In this document: positions 6,917-14,632 of the stretch, piece by piece
Layout of the letters: every line of letters begins with the position of its first letter
How positions within the stretch are numbered: the stretch's first letter is position 1
Assembly (NCBI GenBank): GCA_965651255.1
Contig: CBFGRU010000052.1
Coordinates: forward strand, 1-14,774
Direction of reading: 5' to 3'
Source of the DNA: CBFGRU01 sp965651255
Lineage (GTDB): Bacteria > Planctomycetota > Phycisphaerae > Phycisphaerales > SM1A02
DNA length: 14,774 nt
Made by a program: the position numbers and the translations under genes
The notes under the pieces: generated by a model
Seen by the model: only the letters and a program-made list of their open reading frames with translations
Database searches by the model: none
Told to the model about the DNA's origin: nothing

Positions 6917-9751
6917 ATGGCCAGCCAACGGGCCGACCTGTCGGTCAACGGATGGAACGCCGAATATATCGAGAAGCTCTACCGGCAATGGAAAGAGCAT
7001 CCAGACACCGTCGAAGAACCGTGGCGACAGTTCTTTCGCGGCTTCGACCTGGGACTGCAACAACCCTCACCCGATGCCGGGTCGGCCGCGGTCGAAAGCC
7101 AATCGCGACCAACCACATCGACAACGGCAATTGCCCACACAAAGCAGGGTCGCGTTGATTCACTGATCTATCACTACCGCGACATCGGGCACCTCGCGGC
7201 GCAGCTTGATCCGCTCGGGTTTGAACGGCCGTTTCCCGATCAGCTCACGCTCGAAAGCTTCGAGCTGACCGATGCTGACCTTGATGAGTCATTCGACCCC
7301 GGGTTTCTTCCGCTCGACAACCCGGCCCCGCTGCGCGAGATTATTCAGCTCCTGGAAGATACGTATTGCCGCCAGATCGGGGCGGAGTACATGCACATCC
7401 AAGATCGCGATCAGCGCCGCTGGCTGCAGAAGCGCATGGAAACGGTGCGGAACCGACCGCCGGTCGAATCTGCGCAGCGCCAACGCATCCTTCGCCAACT
7501 GCTGGAATGCGATGCGCTCGAACAGTTTCTTGATCTTCGCTACAAGGGGAAGAAGTGGTTCAGTCTCTCCGGCGGTGACTCGCTGATTCCCATTCTGCAC
7601 GAAGTCTTCGACTCCGGACCGCGCCTCGGGGCGGAAGAGTTCAGCGTCGGCATGGCCCATCGTGGCCGCGTCAACGTGCTCGTCAACGTCTTCGGGAAGA
7701 CGTACGAGGAACTCTTCACCGAGTTTGACGAAGCATGGACCGAAGACTACATCGAAGGCGGGGGCGATGTGAAGTACCACCGCGGGTACTCATCGAACTA
7801 CACCACCTCCACCGGGCAGACCCTGCGACTGACCATCGCCAACAATCCATCGCACCTTGAGTTTGTGTATCCGGTTGTTCTCGGTCGCTGCCGCGCCAAA
7901 CAGCGACTGCGCCAGAATGAGGAGAAGCGTGACAAAGTCGTCCCCGTCATCATGCACGGCGACGCTTCTTTTCCCGGTCAGGGAATCGTCGCGGAATGCC
8001 TGAACATGATGCGCCTTCGGGGATACTCCGTCGGGGGCACCATTCACATCATCATCAACAACCAGGTCGGGTTTACGACGAACTCTACCGACGGCCGCAG
8101 CGGTCGTTACTGCACCGATCTTGCGAAGATGGTCGAAGCGCCGATCTTCCACGTCAATGCAGATGATCCGGAAGCGTGCGCGTTCGTGGCGCGATTGGCC
8201 ATGGAGTACCGGGCTGCCTTCCAGAGCGATGTTGTCATCGACCTCATCTGTTACCGAAAGTACGGCCACAACGAAACGGATGAACCATCGTTCACACAAC
8301 CGCTGATGTACGAGCGGATACGAAAGAAGACTCCGGTCGCGGAGGCGTACGCACGACAGCTTATCTCGGAGAAAGTGCTGTCGGAGAAGGAGTACGACGA
8401 GCTGCGCACCACGCTGCGAGACCGTCTGGATACCGCGCAATCGAAGATCAAGGAGAAACCGGTCGATCCGACGATTGATCCATTCGCCGCGCTGTGGGCA
8501 GGGTTGACGGATGAATACGTCGATGAGCCGGTACCGACGGGCGTTGATCGCGATGTTCTGGCGCGAATCGCACAGACCATCGGCACCACGCCCGAAGACT
8601 TTGAACCACATCGCCGGCTGCAGAAGAACGTACTGGACTTCCGTGCCACATGTGTGGAAGAGGACAAGCCGCTGGACTGGGGCACCGCGGAGATGCTCGC
8701 GTACGGCTCGCTGCTGCTTGAGGGCCATGCAGTCCGCCTAACCGGACAGGATGTCGAGCGTGGAACATTCTCTCACCGGCATGCCGTCGTCGTCGATCAG
8801 AATACCGGCGCAAAACACACCGTGCTGAACCACATCGAGCGCGGTCAAGCCGAGTTCCTCGTCTACAACAGCCCGCTCTCCGAACAGTCCTGTGTGGGGT
8901 ATGAGTACGGATATTCGCTCACTGACCCGCGGATGCTCATTGTCTGGGAGGCGCAGTTCGGCGACTTCGTCAACGGCGCGCAGGTCATCATTGACCAGTT
9001 CATCGCGTCGGCTGAAATCAAGTGGCAGCGGCATTCTGGTCTGGTATTGCTGCTCCCGCACGGGTATGAGGGACAGGGGCCCGAGCATTCCTCTGCGCGA
9101 CTCGAGCGGTTCCTGCAGCTTTGCGCTGATGACAACATGCAGGTCATTTATCCGACGACACCGGCGCAAATCTTTCACGCGCTGCGGAACCAGATGAAAC
9201 GATCATTCCGCAAGCCGCTGATCGTCATGACGCCCAAGAGTCTGCTGCGCCACCCGCGAGCGCAAAGCCCGGTCAGCGAATTGACGGAAGGCAGTTTCCA
9301 GCGGGTGCTGGATGATCCGTTTATCACCGACCCCGCAAGCGTCACACGCCTCCTGTTGTGCTCCGGCAAGGTGTATTACGACCTGCTTGCTCAGCGCGAG
9401 AAAGTCGGCCGCGAAGATCTCGCCCTTGTGCGCATCGAGCAACTCCACCCATTCCCGGTAGATGCGATTCGCGCCACCCTGAGCCGGTACGAGAATGCTT
9501 CGGAGATCATCTGGACGCAGGAAGAGCCGGCGAATGCAGGCGCATTCCGATACATGCAAGCGAAGCTCTGGGATGAGCTTGAGGTTGAAGTTGAGTACAT
9601 CGGCCGACCGGAGTGTGCCTCGCCGGCGGTCGGTTCATCCCGTATCCACGAACAACAGCAGCAACTGATCCTGGAAGCAGCCATCGGCGCGGCTTCTGAG
9701 GATGACTCCTCTCCCCCAACGAAGAAGCCCGAACCCGCCCGCGCTCATTAA
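6917..9751 (+). CDS. sucA: 2-oxoglutarate dehydrogenase E1 component
   Basis: Thiamine-diphosphate enzyme that decarboxylates 2-oxoglutarate and passes the succinyl group to the lipoyl arm of SucB in the TCA cycle. Its 944 residues are typical of E1o. The family N-terminal peptide is present near residues 10-45 (YIEKLYRQWKEHPDTV then WRQFF), followed by a Ser/Thr-rich linker (about 57-77). The core has GMAHRGRVNVL (M246-R249), VKYH (H288), ANNPSHLEFVYPVV, the cofactor region MHGDASFPGQG (from M346) and NNQVGFTT (N381 onward). H248 and H288 correspond to the substrate-binding histidines of the E. coli enzyme. The transketolase-like pyrimidine-binding and C-terminal domains follow. ATG 6917 has GGAG at 6907-6910 with good spacing. 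sucB follows after a 92-bp gap, consistent with one operon; E3 is absent from the window. Confidence 0.97.
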   Translation: MASQRADLSVNGWNAEYIEKLYRQWKEHPDTVEEPWRQFFRGFDLGLQQPSPDAGSAAVESQSRPTTSTTAIAHTKQGRVDSLIYHYRDIGHLAAQLDPLGFERPFPDQLTLESFELTDADLDESFDPGFLPLDNPAPLREIIQLLEDTYCRQIGAEYMHIQDRDQRRWLQKRMETVRNRPPVESAQRQRILRQLLECDALEQFLDLRYKGKKWFSLSGGDSLIPILHEVFDSGPRLGAEEFSVGMAHRGRVNVLVNVFGKTYEELFTEFDEAWTEDYIEGGGDVKYHRGYSSNYTTSTGQTLRLTIANNPSHLEFVYPVVLGRCRAKQRLRQNEEKRDKVVPVIMHGDASFPGQGIVAECLNMMRLRGYSVGGTIHIIINNQVGFTTNSTDGRSGRYCTDLAKMVEAPIFHVNADDPEACAFVARLAMEYRAAFQSDVVIDLICYRKYGHNETDEPSFTQPLMYERIRKKTPVAEAYARQLISEKVLSEKEYDELRTTLRDRLDTAQSKIKEKPVDPTIDPFAALWAGLTDEYVDEPVPTGVDRDVLARIAQTIGTTPEDFEPHRRLQKNVLDFRATCVEEDKPLDWGTAEMLAYGSLLLEGHAVRLTGQDVERGTFSHRHAVVVDQNTGAKHTVLNHIERGQAEFLVYNSPLSEQSCVGYEYGYSLTDPRMLIVWEAQFGDFVNGAQVIIDQFIASAEIKWQRHSGLVLLLPHGYEGQGPEHSSARLERFLQLCADDNMQVIYPTTPAQIFHALRNQMKRSFRKPLIVMTPKSLLRHPRAQSPVSELTEGSFQRVLDDPFITDPASVTRLLLCSGKVYYDLLAQREKVGREDLALVRIEQLHPFPVDAIRATLSRYENASEIIWTQEEPANAGAFRYMQAKLWDELEVEVEYIGRPECASPAVGSSRIHEQQQQLILEAAIGAASEDDSSPPTKKPEPARAH

Positions 9752-9843
9752 TTGAACGCAGCATCAACACACGCGGATGACAGATCGAACGATTCGTTTC
9801 CGCAGGCCGACTTTCCCCGTTGAACTACGAGGTTTTCCCCACG

Positions 9844-11142
9844 ATGGCCGTTGAGATCACCATTCCCTCCGCCGGCGAATCCGTCAGCCAGGTTACTCTC
9901 AGTCGTTGGCAGAAGTCCGATGGCGAATTCGTCGAGAAGGATGAAATCATCGCTGAAATCGAGACCGACAAAGTCTCGATGGAAATCAATGCGCCGGAAT
10001 CGGGAGTCCTTGCACGATCGGCCAGTGAAGGAGATGAACTCGAGGTTGGCACGGTGATCGGCAGCATCGATACCGAAGCAGCACGTCCTGCCGGTTCATC
10101 CAACGGGCAGGCAAGTGGCGGCCGTCAGTCCGAAGCAACTTCCGGTTCAGCCAGGGCGGAGGATGAAGCAGCCGATGAAGAAGTGTCATCCGATGGCACG
10201 CGCGTAACGTCGGTTGCAAGAAAGGTGGCCAACGAGCGCGGCGTCGATCTGAGCAAGGTGAAGGGAACGGGTCCATCCGGCCGGATCACGAAGCAGGATG
10301 TGCTTGATGCAGCAGAGGCAGGTTCAGCACGAAGCGGCCGAACCTCGGAAGCAAAATCCGGTCCAAGCGATGACTCGGCGAAAAAGTCAACGAGCAAATC
10401 GACCATACCGTCCGCGAGGCCGGTGGCGGGTTCTCGCGATGCTCGACGCGAGAAGATGAGCAAGATTCGGCAGCGCATCGCCGAGCGCCTCGTTCAGGCG
10501 CAGCACACCGCGGCCATGCTCACGACGTTCAATGAAGTTGACATGTCGGCCGTCATGCGCCTTCGCAGTGAGCACAAGGAACAGTTCGAGAAGAAGCACG
10601 GCATCGGTCTGGGCTTCATGTCGTTCTTCATCAAGGCAAGCTGCTCCGCGCTGCAGGCGTTTCCGCGCGTCAACGCGTACATCATCGGCGATGAAATCGA
10701 ATACCACGATTACTGCGATGTTTCGGTCGCAGTCGGGACGGACAAGGGCCTTGTCGTTCCGGTCATTCGCAACGCTGAAGCGCTGTCATTCGCGGAGATC
10801 GAGTCGGCCATCAAGGAACTGGCAGGAAAGGCCCGGGACAACAAGCTCACCATCGACGACATGACCGGCGGGACATTTACGGTCTCGAACGGCGGTGTGT
10901 ATGGCTCACTCAATTCGACACCGATTCTCAATCCGCCGCAGAGTGCGATTCTCGGCATGCACACGATCAAGAAACGCCCGATCGAAGACCCGAAGAATCC
11001 GGGCCAGATCGTCCTGCGGCCGATGATGTACCTCGCCGTCAGTTACGACCACCGCATCATCGACGGCGCCGAGGCGGTGTCGTTCCTCGTGCACATCAAG
11101 AACTGCCTGGAGAACCCCGAGCGCATGCTGCTGGGGATCTGA
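9844..11142 (+). CDS. sucB: 2-oxoglutarate dehydrogenase E2, dihydrolipoyllysine succinyltransferase
   Basis: E2o forms the core of the 2-oxoglutarate dehydrogenase complex and transfers succinyl groups from lipoyl lysine to CoA. It has 433 residues. The lipoyl domain (1-76) carries lipoylated K43 in ETDKVSMEI. An acidic, Ser/Ala-rich linker (about 80-117) leads to the E1/E3-binding domain (about 119-158, ARKVANERGVDLSKVKGTG). After a second linker comes the catalytic acyltransferase domain (about 203-433), with H403 and D407 in SYDHRIIDG. An in-frame TTG at 9820 would add eight residues, but conserved homology begins at MAVEITIPSAGESV, so ATG 9844 is preferred; GAGG at 9829-9832 is a usable though distant ribosome site. 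Single lipoyl domain, directly after sucA, supports E2o rather than pyruvate E2. Confidence 0.96.
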   Translation: MAVEITIPSAGESVSQVTLSRWQKSDGEFVEKDEIIAEIETDKVSMEINAPESGVLARSASEGDELEVGTVIGSIDTEAARPAGSSNGQASGGRQSEATSGSARAEDEAADEEVSSDGTRVTSVARKVANERGVDLSKVKGTGPSGRITKQDVLDAAEAGSARSGRTSEAKSGPSDDSAKKSTSKSTIPSARPVAGSRDARREKMSKIRQRIAERLVQAQHTAAMLTTFNEVDMSAVMRLRSEHKEQFEKKHGIGLGFMSFFIKASCSALQAFPRVNAYIIGDEIEYHDYCDVSVAVGTDKGLVVPVIRNAEALSFAEIESAIKELAGKARDNKLTIDDMTGGTFTVSNGGVYGSLNSTPILNPPQSAILGMHTIKKRPIEDPKNPGQIVLRPMMYLAVSYDHRIIDGAEAVSFLVHIKNCLENPERMLLGI

Positions 11143-11535
11143 ATGGGTGCGGGACAGCGAATCGTGCTGATCGCGACGCTGCTGATAACGGCGACGATCT
11201 GCCACTTCACATTCTGTACATGGGCGCTTGGCAGCACCATGTTCTGGAACACCGCGATCGTGTGCGGATGGTCGGTGGATGATGGAGCGTTCCACATCAC
11301 TGGCGAACCCGTCAAACGATTCTACGGCATCGTGGCGCCGGCTGGTGAGCGACGACTGGCGGTGCTCGCGGGAGTGCTGCCGCCGCTTATGGGTCTGGGC
11401 GCTGCGATGTTTCTTGCGCTCGGGTGGCGTGCTGCCTCCCGGCGCGAACGCGGCGCTTGCTGGCGATGCGGATACGAACTGAAGTTCGATTACGCAAGCC
11501 GCTGCCCCGAATGCGGTTGGCGCGTGATTCCGTGA
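11143..11535 (+). CDS. Small two-TM membrane protein with C-terminal zinc ribbon, function unknown
   Basis: A 130-residue protein whose ATG directly follows the sucB stop (TGAATG), with GGGG at 11133-11136 as a possible ribosome site, so translation is probably coupled. A first hydrophobic segment spans about 7-28. A polar segment (about 45-70) follows, then a second hydrophobic segment (about 72-95), an Arg-rich stretch (98-103) and a four-cysteine zinc ribbon: C106 and C109 in CWRCGYEL, C121 and C124 in RCPECGW. By the positive-inside rule the ribbon should be cytoplasmic, with the 45-70 segment outside the inner membrane. Many planctomycete membrane proteins end in this kind of ribbon (from memory, not searched). 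The role is unknown, and the sucAB link may be only positional. Confidence 0.85.
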   Translation: MGAGQRIVLIATLLITATICHFTFCTWALGSTMFWNTAIVCGWSVDDGAFHITGEPVKRFYGIVAPAGERRLAVLAGVLPPLMGLGAAMFLALGWRAASRRERGACWRCGYELKFDYASRCPECGWRVIP

Positions 11536-11558
11536 GTTCTCGCGTCCCCTGATGCTGG

Positions 11559-12572
11559 TCACTTCAGCCACGGCAGCGCATCGAGGTCGATGTTGCCGCC
11601 CGTGAGGATCACGCCGATCGTCTCACACGATTCGTTCGCGCGGAATGCGTCGGACAAGATCGCGGCAAACGGTACGGCGGCGCTTGGTTCGATGACGACT
11701 TTCATGCGCTCCCACACCAGCCGCATGGCACGGATGATCGATTCATCATCAACCGTGTAAATGTGCTCGACGTGATCCCGGATGATCGGCCAGGTGAGTT
11801 CGCCCGTTCCGGTGCGCAATCCGTCGGCAACAGTGGTTGGATTCACCATTGGCTGCTGCACTCCGGTCGCGAGTGATCGCGCAGCATCATCGGCACCGGC
11901 GGGCTCTGCGCCAAGAATGCGAATCGTCGGGTTGATTCCGCGCGCAGCAATGGCAGTACCGGACATGAGTCCCCCACCGCCGACCGGCGCGATGATCGCA
12001 TCAAGAAAGCGACCCGGACCGCGCGGCAGCGGAAGCGGCGCCTCCGGCTTGATCTCACTCTCAGCGATCTGTGCAAACAGTTCGAGGGCCGCGGTTCCCT
12101 GCCCGGCGATGACATCCGGATGGTCGTACGGCGGAATGAGCGTGCCACCGGTCTCGCGGACGACGCGATTCGCGTTCTCCTCGCGGGCCGCTTGCGTCGG
12201 TTCGCATTCATGCACCATGCCGCCGTAACCTTCCACCGCGATACGCTTCACGCGCGGGGCGTTCGATGGCATGACGATGTGCGCGGGAATACCGCGAAGT
12301 TTCGCGGCGAGCGCCAACGCTTGAGCATGATTCCCGGAAGAATGCGTGACAACGCCCTTTCGGGCAACGTGATCTTCCAGGCGAGAAACCGCATTCATCG
12401 CCCCGCGAAACTTGAACGCACCGACCTTCTGAAAGTTCTCGCACTTGAAGAAGAGCTTGCGACCGGCCATCTCGTCGATTGCGCGGCAGGTGAGAACCGG
12501 AGTTCGGTGCGCAACCGTGGAAAGCCGCTCCGCAGCGCGTCGAATTGACTCGATCGTCACGGCGTCCTGCAT
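11559..12572 (-). CDS. PLP-dependent serine racemase / threonine (serine) dehydratase family enzyme
   Basis: Fold-type II PLP enzyme of 337 residues. K54 in GAFKFRGAMNAV is the Schiff-base lysine, and the glycine loop GGGG (198-201) binds phosphate. S79 in HSSGNHAQ aligns with the second catalytic base (Ser84) of human serine racemase. E223, A227 and D229 in AEPAGADDA align with its divalent-metal site (E210, A214, D216). IRDHVEHIYTV and LVWERMKVVIEPSA also resemble it strongly. There is no C-terminal ACT regulatory domain, so this is not a classic IlvA. The reaction could be serine racemisation, L-serine/L-threonine deamination or threo-3-hydroxyaspartate dehydration; sequence alone does not decide. 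A Pro-rich insert (about 174-189) lies before the glycine loop. It starts 3 bases after the dapL stop, with only a weak ribosome site, suggesting coupling to dapL. Confidence 0.88.
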   Translation of the reverse strand: MQDAVTIESIRRAAERLSTVAHRTPVLTCRAIDEMAGRKLFFKCENFQKVGAFKFRGAMNAVSRLEDHVARKGVVTHSSGNHAQALALAAKLRGIPAHIVMPSNAPRVKRIAVEGYGGMVHECEPTQAAREENANRVVRETGGTLIPPYDHPDVIAGQGTAALELFAQIAESEIKPEAPLPLPRGPGRFLDAIIAPVGGGGLMSGTAIAARGINPTIRILGAEPAGADDAARSLATGVQQPMVNPTTVADGLRTGTGELTWPIIRDHVEHIYTVDDESIIRAMRLVWERMKVVIEPSAAVPFAAILSDAFRANESCETIGVILTGGNIDLDALPWLK

Positions 12573-12575
12573 ACT

Positions 12576-13829
12576 TCAAACCAATTGCGATGAGAGTGAT
12601 TCGATCCGCTTGACGACTTCCTGCACATTCTCATGCGAGTTGAAGGCGCTGATCCGAAAATACCCTTCACCGCAGCGACCAAAGCCCGCGCCGGGCGTGA
12701 TGACGACCTGTGCTTCGTGCAGCATTCGGTCAAACATCTGCCAGCTCGAAACACCCTCCGGGCACTTCACCCAGACGTACGGCGCGTTTTCACCACCCCA
12801 GACGCTCAACCCGAGCGCTGTACATCCTTCGCGCAGCAGCCGGGCGTTCCGCATGTAGAACTGCACCAGTTCGCGCGACTCACGGCGGCCATCCTCGGTG
12901 TACAGTGCGGCTGCGCCCTTCTGCACGGGGTAGCTCACTCCGTTGGATTTCGTTGCCCAGCGGCGCGTCCACAGGCGATGCAGGTCAACCCGCTCACCCG
13001 ACACGGTGCGCCCGGTGACCGTTTTCGGTACGACAGTGAAACCACAGCGAACACCGGTGAATCCGCCGTTCTTTGAAAAGGAACGGAACTCAATCGCGCA
13101 CTCTTCCGCGCCGGGAATCTCATAGATCGAGCGCGGCAGCGAGTCATCCTGAATGAACGCTTCGTAGGCAGCATCAAAGAGAATGAGCGCATCGTGCTCA
13201 CGCGCGTAGGCAACCCAGGTTCGAAGCTCATCGTGGGTGGCAACCGTCCCGGTCGGGTTGTTCGGCGAGCAGAGGTAGATGATGTCTACGTGTTCGGCCG
13301 GTGTCTCGGGAATGAAGTTGTTCTCCGATGTGCAGGGAAGGTAAACCAACCCGTCGTATCCACCTTCATCGCGGGCGATTCCGGTGTGGCCAGCCATCAC
13401 GTTGGTATCGACATACACCGGATACACCGGATCACCGACCGCCACCCGATTCGCGCCGCCCTCGGCGAGAACATCAAGAATGGCTCCGCAGTCGATCTTC
13501 GACCCATCGCTGAGGAACACCTCATCATCCTTGATATCAATTCCGCGATCACGATAATCCTGCTGAGCGATCGGCGTACGAATGAAGTCATATCCAGTCG
13601 CGGGTCCATAGCCCTTGAACGTCGCGCGATTCGCGAGATCATCAATGGCCGCGTGCATCGCGCGCACGACCGCGGGCGGAAGCGGTTCGGTCACATCGCC
13701 GATTCCGCATCGAATCAATCGGCTGGCACGATCGGGGTGCGCTTCAAGAAACGCGCGCACCCGTCGGTCGATTTCCGGGAACAGGTAGCCGGCCTTCAGT
13801 TTCAGATAGTGCTCGTTGATGTACGCCAT
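12576..13829 (-). CDS. dapL: LL-diaminopimelate aminotransferase
   Basis: Fold-type I PLP aminotransferase that converts tetrahydrodipicolinate plus glutamate directly to LL-2,6-diaminopimelate, bypassing the DapD/DapC/DapE steps of lysine and peptidoglycan synthesis. It has 417 residues, the usual DapL length. The N-terminal MAYINEHYLKLKAGYLFPEI is typical. The ring-contacting D219 lies in LFDAAYEAFI, catalytic K253 in SFSKNGGFTGVRCG, and FRISAF near the end carries the carboxylate-binding Arg. The frame is open upstream to an ATG at 13916, but those 29 residues have no family counterpart, so ATG 13829 is chosen. It is 98 bases downstream of the methyltransferase, with a possible promoter in the gap, and 3 bases upstream of the racemase/dehydratase gene. 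Confidence 0.96.
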   Translation of the reverse strand: MAYINEHYLKLKAGYLFPEIDRRVRAFLEAHPDRASRLIRCGIGDVTEPLPPAVVRAMHAAIDDLANRATFKGYGPATGYDFIRTPIAQQDYRDRGIDIKDDEVFLSDGSKIDCGAILDVLAEGGANRVAVGDPVYPVYVDTNVMAGHTGIARDEGGYDGLVYLPCTSENNFIPETPAEHVDIIYLCSPNNPTGTVATHDELRTWVAYAREHDALILFDAAYEAFIQDDSLPRSIYEIPGAEECAIEFRSFSKNGGFTGVRCGFTVVPKTVTGRTVSGERVDLHRLWTRRWATKSNGVSYPVQKGAAALYTEDGRRESRELVQFYMRNARLLREGCTALGLSVWGGENAPYVWVKCPEGVSSWQMFDRMLHEAQVVITPGAGFGRCGEGYFRISAFNSHENVQEVVKRIESLSSQLV

Positions 13830-13883
13830 GCTGATCTCGCTGCGTGCGGCAATGGTGAGATGAGACTTGCCCGAATCGCGGCG

Positions 13884-13889
13884 ATCATA
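13884..13889 (-). promoter_or_regulatory. Candidate -10 element for dapL (TATGAT)
   Basis: TATGAT on the minus strand matches 5 of 6 bases of TATAAT and lies in the 98-bp gap before dapL, predicting a leader of about 50 bases. It sits inside an inverted repeat, CGAATCG (13872-13878) with CGATTCG (13897-13903). No clear -35 is seen. Confidence 0.4.
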
Positions 13890-13927
13890 GCGCGGCCGAT
13901 TCGAGCATCGCAGCACCAGCAGCGCAA

Positions 13928-14545
13928 TCAGCCGCGTAGATGGAATGATCGGGCGGGCGGCAGATTTGTCAGGACCGTATGCCTCTTGCCTTCGTACCGC
14001 CGATCGAGCATCTTCGTGAGCGCCATGCGTCGACGCAGGCCGCGCCGCCCGCGCTCGCCGATCCAGGGCATGCGCACCGCTTTCATTCCCAGGTACTCAA
14101 AATAGCTCAGCTCGCCATCTTCCTTCAGCAGCGAGAGCATGCGCCGAAAGATTCGCCGACAGTCCGCCAGTGGGAAGAGGTTGAACGGCAATCCGCAGAC
14201 GATGTAATCAAACTCGCCGCCGAGTTCCGCCTCTTCGATCGGCTGGTTGTGCAGCACGATCCTGATATCAGGATGTTCACGTCGAAACGACTCGAGGACA
14301 TCCTTCTCCAGCTTGCGGCAGAAGACAGGATTGATTTCGACAATGTGAAACTCATCCCCCGGGTGAAGACCGCGAAGGATGGGTCTGGTGAACGCGCCGG
14401 TTCCGGGGCCGACCTCCAGCACGCGCTTCGGTCCGGCATGCCGCTTGGCAGCGCGGGTCATCGCTCTGGCCAGAAACGCTGAACTCGGCGCAATCGCGCC
14501 GGTCGTGTAATAGTTCTTGAAGACTTGTCCAACAAAGGTCAGCAT
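13928..14545 (-). CDS. SAM-dependent methyltransferase, phospholipid N-methyltransferase-like (COG3963 type)
   Basis: A 205-residue class I methyltransferase. The N-terminal FKNYYTTGAIAPSSAFLARAM (9-29) is characteristic of the bacterial PmtA-like phospholipid N-methyltransferase group. The SAM-binding motif I is VLEVGPGTGAF (42-52), the acidic end of strand 2 is E70 in IVEINPVF, and motif IV is CGLPFNLFP (117-125). The C-terminal half is strongly basic, suiting a peripheral membrane enzyme. By family it would methylate phosphatidylethanolamine or a similar aminolipid, but related KsgA-like rRNA methyltransferases share the SAM motifs, so the substrate is not proven. There is no Shine-Dalgarno before the ATG; TAGTAT ends 9 bases upstream. 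It lies 87 bases downstream of rplT. Confidence 0.85.
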   Translation of the reverse strand: MLTFVGQVFKNYYTTGAIAPSSAFLARAMTRAAKRHAGPKRVLEVGPGTGAFTRPILRGLHPGDEFHIVEINPVFCRKLEKDVLESFRREHPDIRIVLHNQPIEEAELGGEFDYIVCGLPFNLFPLADCRRIFRRMLSLLKEDGELSYFEYLGMKAVRMPWIGERGRRGLRRRMALTKMLDRRYEGKRHTVLTNLPPARSFHLRG

Positions 14546-14554
14546 GCGAGTTGA

Positions 14555-14583
14555 ATACTACCGAAACATTGTTCGGTTGGAAA
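14555..14583 (-). promoter_or_regulatory. Candidate promoter of the methyltransferase gene with palindrome in its spacer
   Basis: On the minus strand TTTCCA (14578-14583) is followed after exactly 17 bases by TAGTAT (14555-14560), each 4 of 6 to consensus. The spacer is filled by a 6-bp inverted repeat, ACCGAA/TTCGGT (14560-14577), overlapping the last base of the -10. A repressor bound there would block the promoter. Both elements are weak, so this is tentative. Confidence 0.35.
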
Positions 14584-14632
14584 CATACTTTCTTTCAACT
14601 CAAGCGCCAACCTTCGCCTGCCGGTCCTCTGT

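Noticed and set aside
7790..8728. 312-codon minus-strand open frame inside sucA
   Set aside because: Lies opposite the conserved thiamine-binding core of SucA; composition is typical of an antisense shadow.
9820..9843. In-frame TTG start adding eight residues to SucB
   Set aside because: Family homology begins at the ATG at 9844 (MAVEITIPSAG); the extra residues match nothing in lipoyl domains.
11536..11558. Bidirectional terminator between the convergent zinc-ribbon and racemase genes
   Set aside because: The 23-bp gap holds no hairpin or T-run that I can see.
13830..13916. Upstream ATG extending DapL by 29 residues
   Set aside because: The extension has no DapL counterpart and contains the likely -10 element; the standard N-terminus starts at 13829.
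13194..14105. 303-codon plus-strand open frame across dapL and the methyltransferase
   Set aside because: It spans two genes with strong family motifs on the other strand, and I see no domain in it.
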